NCBI GenBank assembly: GCA_019459085.1
Contig: JAIBEW010000003.1
Span: forward strand, 62,001 to 126,000
Origin: Kaistella sp.
GTDB lineage: Bacteria; Bacteroidota; Bacteroidia; Flavobacteriales; Weeksellaceae
Direction: 5' to 3'
DNA: 64,000 nucleotides
Made by a program: the position numbers and the translations under genes. The first letter of the stretch is position 1. The number at the start of each line of letters is the position of its first letter. The notes beneath the pieces are model-generated. The model was not told the origin of the DNA. It saw nothing but the letters and a program-made list of their open reading frames with translations, and searched no databases. Shown one piece after another: positions 26,733-35,300 of the stretch.

Positions 26733-27647
26733 TTATCCGGGAATCGGCAGTGAGATATCGTAATGGTTCATATCTGTATTCTCCTCCGTAGATGTTTTGG
26801 TTTTAGGCTTCATGAAAAGCAAAGCCACATCAGTATCATTAATTATTTTTTTAAAGAAATTTTCCGCGAATATCGATTTCCAATGCAGTTCATCTTTACC
26901 ATTAAGGATCAGAATATCGGAATTTTCGTCTTTAGAAGCTTGTGAGATGGCCTCGGCCTTGTCGTAGGCAAAAACCAGTTCCGATTTAAAGGTTTTCATT
27001 TTATTCTTTAGTTTGTTTTTAAGCATTAGAAATTCCTGCTGTAAAGCAGGTAAATTCTGTTCGTCGCTCACGCCGTAAAGACTGATAATGGAATTGTTCT
27101 TATCGGCAATGGAGAGTGCAAGTTTTAATTTCGTGTCCAGGTTTTCCGTTACGCGAACCGGAAACAGGATTTTTGAAAAATCATTTTTTTGAAAACTCAA
27201 TGGAACGAGCAGTACTGAACAGTTCACATTACAAAGTACACTGTAGGAACAGGATCCTAAGAGAAGTTTTTTCAGGTTTTGTTCGCCGGATGTTCCTATG
27301 ATGACCATATCTGCATCTTCCAATCGAATAAAATCATTCAGTACCTCTACAAGATAGCCTGATTTTACAGAAGTTTTGATCTGCAAACCCGTATTTTCTT
27401 TCAGAATTTTGTTTTTGGTAAGCAAAAGATTTTGAATGCCACTGTCTATATTTTGCTGAACAGTATCAGCGCCAATAATCTGTCTTCCAGTGCGGTCAAT
27501 CAAATGATAGGTCTCTGCCACATGAATCAAAGTGATTTTGGCCTGATGGCGATTGGCTATCTGTACGGCTAAACGAAGCGCATTTTCAGATTTTTCAGAA
27601 AAATCGGTGGGAACTATTAGGGTTTTGATATCATTTTCCATCATCAT
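26733..27647 (-). CDS. Universal stress protein with two UspA domains
   Basis: The 304-residue protein has two tandem UspA-like domains (about residues 5-150 and 160-285). The first carries TLIVPTDFSEKSENALRLAVQIA and the nucleotide-binding loop MVIIGTSGEQNLKKLLLGSCS, close to the ATP-binding G-2x-G-9x-G(S/T) pattern. The second domain lacks a clear version of this loop, so only one may bind ATP. Three ATG codons in a row (MMMEN) leave the exact start uncertain by two residues. It leads the operon with the GNAT and racemase genes. Confidence 0.87.
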   Translation of the reverse strand: MMMENDIKTLIVPTDFSEKSENALRLAVQIANRHQAKITLIHVAETYHLIDRTGRQIIGADTVQQNIDSGIQNLLLTKNKILKENTGLQIKTSVKSGYLVEVLNDFIRLEDADMVIIGTSGEQNLKKLLLGSCSYSVLCNVNCSVLLVPLSFQKNDFSKILFPVRVTENLDTKLKLALSIADKNNSIISLYGVSDEQNLPALQQEFLMLKNKLKNKMKTFKSELVFAYDKAEAISQASKDENSDILILNGKDELHWKSIFAENFFKKIINDTDVALLFMKPKTKTSTEENTDMNHYDISLPIPG

Positions 27648-27661
27648 TATATTTTACGGTA

Positions 27662-27669
27662 CAAAACTA
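27662..27669 (-). promoter_or_regulatory. -7 box of the universal stress protein operon
   Basis: The minus strand reads TAGTTTTG, matching TAnnTTTG, 14 bases upstream of the start codons. The transcript would have almost no untranslated leader. Confidence 0.45.
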
Positions 27670-27940
27670 AGAAGCCTAAACCGTAATTTGTGTAAAGAAG
27701 ACGATACATCGTGGCATAAATTACTGATAATGAACAGCGTTCATAATTGTGAAGGCAGTCAGTGACAGAATCGGAAGACGGAAGAGTATTAAACAATCCA
27801 TTTTGCGCAACTTCGTTTAGCATTTTGCATGCCATTGATGAATAAATATTAATTTATTTATCAATAATTTAATATTATTGTTAACTTGTGTTAAATAAAT
27901 GGTTATTATGATAAAAATGCAAATAATGGTGAAACTATTG
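27670..27940. other. Divergent intergenic region
   Basis: This stretch separates the divergent universal stress protein operon and polysaccharide-type operon. It is AT-rich, especially from 27840 to 27930. A 62-codon minus-strand frame covers part of it but looks non-coding. No RNA gene or strong hairpin was recognised. Confidence 0.4.
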
Positions 27941-27948
27941 TATCTTTG
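27941..27948 (+). promoter_or_regulatory. -7 box of the receiver-glycosyltransferase operon
   Basis: TATCTTTG is a perfect TAnnTTTG match, 60 bases upstream of ATG 28008. The -33 position is poorly conserved, as is common in Bacteroidota. Confidence 0.55.
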
Positions 27949-28007
27949 CGACCGCTTATTTTATAGTGCAAAAGTATTGTACGGATAAGGACTTAAATTA
28001 CCTATAT

Positions 28008-28376
28008 ATGAAAAAGATATTATTGATAGAAGAAAATAAAGTAGTTTCCTCGTCTCTTAAATTTCTCCTCGACAATTCCGGTTACACCATTAAAACTGCA
28101 AAAGACGGAAAAGAAGGACTCAGTATTTTATCCGCCGACTATTTTGATCTTACGATCATTGAACTGAGATTGCCGATTATTAATGGTACAATGTTGATCA
28201 ATATGATTTCTGAGAGTCCTTTTCTGAAGAAAAGAGCAAATAAGATTTTTGTGATGACCAGTAATTCTACCGAAGAAATGCTGGAACAGATGTTTGAATT
28301 GGGCGCAGATGACTATCTGAAAAAACCCTTTTCAGCAACTGAGTTTCTAATGAGAACTAAAAAGCTTTTAAACTAG
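28008..28376 (+). CDS. Single-domain receiver protein with Glu at the phospho-acceptor site
   Basis: The 122-residue protein is a stand-alone receiver (CheY-like) domain. The acidic pair is E8-E9, the switch threonine is T84 in FVMTS, and the conserved lysine-proline is K106-P107 in DYLKKPF. The phospho-acceptor aspartate is replaced by E52 in FDLTIIELRLP, where canonical receivers have Asp. Glu often mimics phosphorylation, so the protein may be locked on or respond to something else. ATG 28008 was preferred over GTG 27966 because MKKILLIEEN begins the first strand. It heads an operon with a HEAT protein, a glycosyltransferase and a YaiO barrel, suggesting it controls polysaccharide output. 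Confidence 0.85.
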   Translation: MKKILLIEENKVVSSSLKFLLDNSGYTIKTAKDGKEGLSILSADYFDLTIIELRLPIINGTMLINMISESPFLKKRANKIFVMTSNSTEEMLEQMFELGADDYLKKPFSATEFLMRTKKLLN

Positions 28377-28381
28377 GATAT

Positions 28382-29530
28382 TTGGAAAACAGCACAGCAT
28401 TACACCTTTCTATAACCATTGCCGAAGAGTTCTTCGCCAGATACGGTAAACTTTTTGAATACACATTACTCATCACTATCATTCTTGTACTGATCATCGT
28501 TTATTTGATGGTGTTTTTGGTGAGAAGGATTAATTTAAAGAAAATCCTGGCGAAAAGAGATGCTGAAAAACGGATTCCGGCTCTTGTGGCTGAACATATC
28601 CTCACTCCTTATCTTGAAAAAATTCCGGCGGAAGACATACAACTGCCTATCGCAGCATTCAGGAAGTTTATCGGTAAAAGCAGATACCGAAGAACGGCAT
28701 TTATCTATGTTCTGGTTGATTATATTCATCTCTACACCGGTAATCTCGGTGAAGTTTTCCTGAGGATTTACAACGAACTGGAGCTGTATGAAAGTCTGGA
28801 AAAAGACCTGAAATCACAAAATGTGAAAAAAATCATCTTGGCCATTGATGAACTTGATTTTTTCAGGGTGAGAACTAAAGATATCCTGCGAAGGATTAAT
28901 GAACTCCAGCACCACAAAAAAGCTTTGGTGCGCGAAGCCGCCAATTATTATATACTGCAGGTTACAGATGCCGATCTCCATCTTTTCTTTACCAATCTGA
29001 AACATCCGCTTTCCGAATGGGAGAGGCTGCAGTATTTTAAACTCATCATCACCAAAGAGCATTCTCATTTACCGCACTTCTACAAGTGGATCACACCTGA
29101 ATCTGAGCCTTCAAAAATCCTTTTATGTGTCGATTTATGTATTTATTACTATCAGGTTGATGCTACAGAAAATATAATGGGATTGCTGGAGACCGACGAT
29201 CTTCAGCTGAAATGCAAACTGCTGAACTCACTGGGAAGATTTTACACCTCGCATCATGCTGCTGAAGTGAAAGATCTGTATTCCAATTCCTCAGATTTAA
29301 TGAGTAAAATGGAAATCCTGAAAGCACTTGGCCGTATTGGTGGTGTTGATCAGCTTCATTTCCTTGCTGAAAAATTCAGAGAAGAAGATAACGGACTGTT
29401 GAAAAAACACGCAGCAATTTCTGCGTATAAAATAGATCCGGAGTGGACACTGGAATATTTTGAGGCGCAACCGGATACCTTAGAATCAGTTGTTCTCGCT
29501 CATATTACGAATTCTCTCTTAAAATATTAA
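28382..29530 (+). CDS. Membrane-anchored HEAT-repeat protein
   Basis: The 382-residue protein starts with TTG five bases after the receiver gene. It has one N-terminal transmembrane helix (about residues 26-48, LLITIILVLIIVYLMVFLV) and then a long cytoplasmic alpha-helical region with HEAT-like repeats, clearest near the C-terminus (KMEILKALGRIGGVDQLHFL, LLKKHAAISAYKIDPEWTLE). HEAT proteins are scaffolds for protein binding. It lies between the receiver protein and the glycosyltransferase, so it may relay the receiver's state to the synthase. I know of no family name for it. Confidence 0.75.
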   Translation: MENSTALHLSITIAEEFFARYGKLFEYTLLITIILVLIIVYLMVFLVRRINLKKILAKRDAEKRIPALVAEHILTPYLEKIPAEDIQLPIAAFRKFIGKSRYRRTAFIYVLVDYIHLYTGNLGEVFLRIYNELELYESLEKDLKSQNVKKIILAIDELDFFRVRTKDILRRINELQHHKKALVREAANYYILQVTDADLHLFFTNLKHPLSEWERLQYFKLIITKEHSHLPHFYKWITPESEPSKILLCVDLCIYYYQVDATENIMGLLETDDLQLKCKLLNSLGRFYTSHHAAEVKDLYSNSSDLMSKMEILKALGRIGGVDQLHFLAEKFREEDNGLLKKHAAISAYKIDPEWTLEYFEAQPDTLESVVLAHITNSLLKY

Positions 29531-29531
29531 A

Positions 29532-30968
29532 ATGAACGACCTGCTTATTGAGATTTTAGAATTCGTGTATTTAAAGGCAATCATCTATTACAGTATTGCC
29601 CTCATGATTTCCTACATTGTACTGCTGATATTTGCCGGAATTAGTATAGACCGGAATCTTTTTTTCAGCCGGCTGCGTCATAAAGAAGATCTGCTTCAGA
29701 TGCACAATGCGCCTGGAGTTAGCATCATTACTGCTGCTTTTAATGAATCGGCTACGATTACAGCGAATGTGAACTCACTGCTTAATCTGAGCTACCCGAA
29801 ATTTGAAGTGATTATTGTTAATGACGGGAGTACCGACGATACTTTAGAAAAAATGATTTCCCACTTCGAACTTATAGAGGTTACTTATTATTATGAAAAA
29901 AAACTCGATTTCGAGCCGATCAAAGGCTTTTACAAATCTTCCAACAAAGCTTACGCTAACCTTTTGGTCATCGATAAAGTAAACGGAAAATCGAAAGCTG
30001 ATGCCATAAATGCCGGTTTAAATGTCTCCAATTTCCCTTATTTTCTTAATACTGATGTAGATTGTGTACTTCACCGCGACACGCTCCTGTATTTTATGAG
30101 TGAGATTCTTTCGGAAAGAAAAAGAGTCATAGCAATTGGCGCAACCCTCAGAATGTGCAACTCTTTTGTCTTTAAAAACGGGATTTTAAAAACGATTCAA
30201 CTGCCGAAAAACCTTTGGGTTCGTTTTCAGGAGCTTGAATATGTGAGGTCTTACCTTTTAGGAAAAATGGGATGGTCTTATTTTAATGCCGTACCAAACG
30301 TATCCGGCGGACTGGGATTGTTTGAAAAGGAAATTGTGATGAAAGTTGGGGGTTATGATTCCAAATCCTTTGGGGAAGATATGGATATCATCATCAGAAT
30401 CTGCAGGTATATGCTCGAAAATAAGCTCGAATACAAGATCAAATATATTCCGCAGGTGCTTTGCTGGACCGAAGGTCCCGACAGTCTGAAGATTTTAATT
30501 CAGCAGCGGGTACGCTGGTCCAGAGGTTTATGGCGGATTTACGGGAACAATAAAAAAGTGTTTCTCAACCCGAAATATAAAAAACTGGGACTCGTGATTT
30601 ATCCGTACAACCTGTTTTTTGAAGTTCTGGCGCCGATTATTGAGTTCTCCGGGGTCGTGTTCATGATTTCCTATTACATCATTTATCAGCAGGGGATTAT
30701 TCTGATTCTGCTTTTTATCATCTACTTTTTCTCGGCATTGGTCAGTACATTTTCGGTGCTTTACAATCAGTTCATCCATAATTATTACAAATCCCACCGG
30801 GAAGTTTACTTGTTGATTTTTACCGCTTTTCTGGAGCCGCTGATCTTTCATCCGGTCATCGTTTTTTCTGCATTGAAGGGGTATGCGAACGAAATCATCA
30901 GAACAAAACACGTTTGGGGAGATATGAACCGAAAAGGTTTTAAACAAAATGAAATTAATGAAAAATAA
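29532..30968 (+). CDS. Processive family 2 glycosyltransferase, inner membrane
   Basis: The 478-residue protein is a GT2 synthase of the PgaC/BcsA/hyaluronan synthase type. After one N-terminal helix, the GT-A domain carries D98 in IVNDGSTDDT, the DxD pair D175-V-D177, the general-base region GED (281-283) and Q325-R-V-R328-W329, the QxxRW motif of processive enzymes. Three or four C-terminal helices would form the polysaccharide channel. It has no PilZ domain, so c-di-GMP control is not indicated. It begins one base after the HEAT gene, and its 3' end overlaps the YaiO gene by 20 bases. The polymer is unknown; poly-N-acetylglucosamine is one option. Confidence 0.9.
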   Translation: MNDLLIEILEFVYLKAIIYYSIALMISYIVLLIFAGISIDRNLFFSRLRHKEDLLQMHNAPGVSIITAAFNESATITANVNSLLNLSYPKFEVIIVNDGSTDDTLEKMISHFELIEVTYYYEKKLDFEPIKGFYKSSNKAYANLLVIDKVNGKSKADAINAGLNVSNFPYFLNTDVDCVLHRDTLLYFMSEILSERKRVIAIGATLRMCNSFVFKNGILKTIQLPKNLWVRFQELEYVRSYLLGKMGWSYFNAVPNVSGGLGLFEKEIVMKVGGYDSKSFGEDMDIIIRICRYMLENKLEYKIKYIPQVLCWTEGPDSLKILIQQRVRWSRGLWRIYGNNKKVFLNPKYKKLGLVIYPYNLFFEVLAPIIEFSGVVFMISYYIIYQQGIILILLFIIYFFSALVSTFSVLYNQFIHNYYKSHREVYLLIFTAFLEPLIFHPVIVFSALKGYANEIIRTKHVWGDMNRKGFKQNEINEK

Positions 30969-32178
30969 ATATTTAATACTGCTGTTGTTTTTTATCTCGA
31001 CGTTTAGCAGCAGCCTTAATGCTCAGCAGAAACCGGACACCGATAAAATGCTGACCGAAGCAATTGCCGCCAGAAACACCAAAGACTATCCGAAAGCAAT
31101 AAAAATCGCTGAAGAAGCACTTTCTTACGCACCTGATTATCTCGATTTCCGGATGTTGCTGGGTTATATCTACAACCAAACGAACCAGCCTGATCTTGCG
31201 ATTCCGCAGTTTAAAATTGCGGAACGGAATCCTGATTATCAAAAGGATGCAAGAGTGGGTTTAGGAATTTCGTATGAACTTAAAAACGACCGTCAGATGG
31301 CGATTGCGACGTACAGAAAACTGCACGATGATTATCCTGATGACTTGCTTTACCTCCAAAAAATAAAGACGTTGGAAGAGGCGGTACAAAATCCTGCGGA
31401 AGTTTTAACTGTTGAAGAAAAGACACCTCAAACAAAGGTCACCGCCAGATTATCGGATGAACTCAGTACAGACTCCCTGAAACAGAACCGAATTGGGCTG
31501 CTGTACATGCCCGCTTTCAGGAAAAATAGCAATTTTCATATTTTTTCGCTCGAATACCTCAGAAAAACAGCGGACAAAAAGAACACGCTGATCGCCAGAA
31601 TTAATTACGGTCTCAGAAATTCCGATGAAGGAATTCAGTTCGAAGCTGAAGATTATTGGGTACACGGTGAGAAAAACTATTCATTTTTTAATGCCGCCTA
31701 TTCAGCAAGTGAGATTTTTCCTGAATTCAGAGCAGGTTATTCCTTATATACCGCTTTACCAAAAGGTTGGGAGCTTGAAACGGGAGCAAGATACATTCAT
31801 GCCGATGACAATAATATTTATACGCTTGTTGTTGGAGCCAGCAAAGAATATGATAACAACTGGTTCAGTCTCAAAAATTACATCACCGCATACCGGAAAG
31901 AGTATTATCTTTCGCATGTTTTCACGTGGAGGCATTTTCTGAATTATAAAAGAGATTATCTTTCTCTGATTTTAGGTTTGGGTACTTCTCCGGACCTGAG
32001 AAATTATCAGTTTTCATTTAACGGCTACAAGGATAAATCGATTGGTTTGGGTTACCAGAAAAAACTCGGTTCTCATTTTTTAGGCTCTGCGACGACTGTT
32101 TATAACCGTCTCTTGGTTGGAAATGGCCGGTATGTAAACCGTGTGGATCTGTATCTGAACCTCTATTATCAGTTTTAA
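30949..32178 (+). CDS. YaiO-family outer-membrane barrel with N-terminal TPR repeats
   Basis: The 409-residue protein has a signal peptide (FFISTFSSSLNAQ), a periplasmic TPR region (about residues 30-135, with YPKAIKIAEEALSYAPD and PDLAIPQFKIAERNPD) and a C-terminal beta barrel (about 180-409) of the YaiO type ending in VDLYLNLYYQF. A TPR-plus-barrel layout matches exopolysaccharide exporters such as PgaA and BcsC. Next to the GT2 gene it probably forms the outer-membrane exit. The start codon lies inside the glycosyltransferase gene; ATG 30949 and ATG 30958 are both possible. Confidence 0.85.
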   Translation: MKLMKNKYLILLLFFISTFSSSLNAQQKPDTDKMLTEAIAARNTKDYPKAIKIAEEALSYAPDYLDFRMLLGYIYNQTNQPDLAIPQFKIAERNPDYQKDARVGLGISYELKNDRQMAIATYRKLHDDYPDDLLYLQKIKTLEEAVQNPAEVLTVEEKTPQTKVTARLSDELSTDSLKQNRIGLLYMPAFRKNSNFHIFSLEYLRKTADKKNTLIARINYGLRNSDEGIQFEAEDYWVHGEKNYSFFNAAYSASEIFPEFRAGYSLYTALPKGWELETGARYIHADDNNIYTLVVGASKEYDNNWFSLKNYITAYRKEYYLSHVFTWRHFLNYKRDYLSLILGLGTSPDLRNYQFSFNGYKDKSIGLGYQKKLGSHFLGSATTVYNRLLVGNGRYVNRVDLYLNLYYQF

Positions 32179-32379
32179 ACTTTAAACATTTCATCAGGAT
32201 TTGGGTAGTATCTCATTATTTGAACTTCCGGAATCTATATTGTTTCTTTTAAAATAAGATTTTATGAATGCCGAAAAGAATCAGTTGATCATCTAAATGC
32301 ATTGAATAACACATTTTTAAGGCAGCATTTATAAGAATGTATTTTTTGATATGACCAAGGATTTGATTAATATTACACA

Positions 32380-35300
32380 ATGAAATTTTTTAAGAAGTTT
32401 TTAAAATATACGGGGATTTTTCTCGGTTCTCTTCTCGTCCTGCTCGTGGTTTTTGCATTAAGCCTGCAGCTGCCCGCAGTTCAGAACTTCTTCAAAGGAA
32501 AACTTGTGAGTTATCTGGAAGAAAAAGTGAAGACTAAGGTAACACTGGACCGTGTTTATATTGGTTTTCCGAACAGTCTGGTCATGGAAAATCTTTATCT
32601 CCAGGGTCAGCAAGTGGATACACTTCTTTTTGCACGAAAACTGGATGTCGGTTTAAATATTCCTAAACTTCTGAAAAATACCGCCGACCTTACTTCCATT
32701 GATCTGCAGGGCGTGAAGGCGAATGTGGTGCGGAATAACAATGGCACCTTCAATTTCGACTACATTATGGAGGCATTTGCCACCAAAGATGCTGAAGCCA
32801 GCCCTTCGAAACCTTTTATCATTTCCCTCGATAAAATCAATCTGAAAGATATCGGGATTTCTTTTATTGACAATCAGTCGAGGAACGACATCAATCTGTA
32901 TTTCAAATCTTTTGATACCCGTGTAAAAACATTTGATCTGCAGAACAATTCCTATGCGGCGAACGACATCAATATGGATGGGCTCCGTTTAAAACTTAAA
33001 CAGGATCTTCTGGAAGAAGTCGCTGAAAAAGTGGAGGAGAAAGTAGACTCACTGAACCAGAGAAAACCCATGAAATTAGGTCTGAATAAAATCAAACTGA
33101 CCAATTTCAATATCGATTATGGCGACGCCAACACCAAGACTTTTGCTAAAATCCTCTTTAAGGAACTCAGCACCAAAATAAACAGCCTGGATCTTGAAAA
33201 AAGTAATTTCGGAATCGAAAATGTGCTGCTGAAAGGCGCTGACATTAACGCCAAACTTTTTTTGCCGGCAACGAATGCCAATGCCAAAGGTGCCGAAACT
33301 TCCGGAAAAACTGTGGATTCGGAAAGTTCACTTGCTCTTTTGCTGAAAAAATTCGTGCTCGAAGATGTAAAAGTGGTCTACGACAATACCGCGATTGCTC
33401 CAACTCCACGGGGAATGGATTTCAACCACCTGAATTTTTCCAAAATGAACCTCGAGCTCCGGAATTTCAAAATGAAAGACGGGACTTTCGCAGGTACGGT
33501 TAATTCGGCGGAAATTAAGGAAAAACGCGGTCTTGATATTCAGCAATTTGAAACCGATTTTGTCTACGGTGACCGCGAGGCTCATTTGAAAGATCTGTAT
33601 CTGAAAACTTCCAAAACCCTTCTGCGCGACGAGCTGGTGCTGAATTATAATTCGGTTGAACAGCTTACCGCAAATCCGGGCGTGGTGAGGATTTTGGCCA
33701 ATATCAGGAATTCCAAAGTCGGTTTTTCTGATATTCTGATGCTTGTTCCATCGCTGAGAAGCACGGCTCCTTTCAACAAATATCCGAATGCCATCTTAAA
33801 CGTCAATACAAGATTGAAAGGTTCGCTGAATGATCTTCTCATCCAGAATCTGGAACTTTCGGGGATCGACCGGTTCAAAGTCAGTGCTTCCGGAACGGTG
33901 AAGAACGCCCTGAATCCTAAGAATCTGTACTATGATTTAAATATCCGGGAACTTTCATCTACTGCAAAAACGGTCTTTAAACTCGTGCCTAAAAATACCA
34001 TTCCGGCTAACATTTCTCTGCCTTCGTATTTTAAAATCGTCGGAACCGCAAAAGGAAATACTGAAGTCGTGAATACGAACCTGAAACTCACTTCCACTTT
34101 AGGAAACGCGGGAATCCGTGCGTCGGTGAATATGAGACAGAAAAATCAGGAACGTTATGACATCCTTGCCAATCTTCAGAATCTTCAGATCGGACATATC
34201 ATTCAGAATAAAGATCTAGGTGCAGTCACAGGACTGATTTCCGTTAAGGGCCGGAGTTTCGATTTGAAAAATGCGGTTGCTGACCTGAAAGGGAATATTG
34301 CTTCAGTTCATTACAATGGCTACACCTACCGCAATATGGCGATGACCGGAAAAATTAACCGAGGCGCGTATGTTATCAATCTGGATTCCAGAGATCCGAA
34401 TGCCAATCTTAAACTTCTGGCTTCCGGGGTTTACAGCGAAAAAAATCCATCGGTGAAAGTGAACGGAACCATCACGAAACTGGATCTTCACAAACTCGGT
34501 TTTTATGCGGATCAGATGATTCTAGCGGGCGATATTGACGGCGATTTCACCAGTCTGGATCCCGATGCGCCGAACGGTTTCCTTCATCTTCAGAATTTTG
34601 CCATTTCCGATACCAAGGACGTTTTTCCGATTCAGGAAGTTAATCTCACTGCAACTTCAACAGCCGACAGCAACCGAATTGTCCTGAAATCTCAGATTGC
34701 CGACATTGACCTGAAGGGAAAATATAAACTCACGCAGATTTTCGCTTCTCTACAGCAAACCGTCGATCAGTATTATCAGTTCCAGAAACCGGGGACAAAA
34801 GCCGTAAAAGTTGATCCAAACCAGTTTTTCACCTTCAATGCGGTGGTAAAAGATGATGATCTACTCCGTAAATTCGTTTCTGAACTCTCGGAATTTGAAC
34901 CCATCCATTTAACCGGAAATTATGACGCTGATTCCAGGAAACTGGAAATGAATGGCCAGATCCCGATGGTGACTTATGGTAAAAATATCATCCGCGACGG
35001 GGTTCTGACGGTTAACAATTCAAACGATGCGCTTGTTTACAGCCTGAGTTTGGCTGAATTTAAAAATGAAAGCATTGCACTGACGAAAGTGAATCTGAAC
35101 GGTGACGTTAAAGACAATCTCATCACGTACAATGCCTCCACAAAAGACGAAAAAGAAGCGACCAAATTTTTGCTCGCCGGAACGGCAGAAAAATTGGGAG
35201 ATCTGACCCAAATAAGCCTCAATCCGGATGGATTGATCCTAAATTATACCAATTGGCAAGTGTCTCCGGATAATTACCTGCAGATTGGCAGCCGTGGCAT

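Noticed and set aside
27647-27835. 62-codon minus-strand frame between divergent operons
   Set aside because: It overlaps the universal stress protein promoter, has no recognisable features and an unnatural residue mix.
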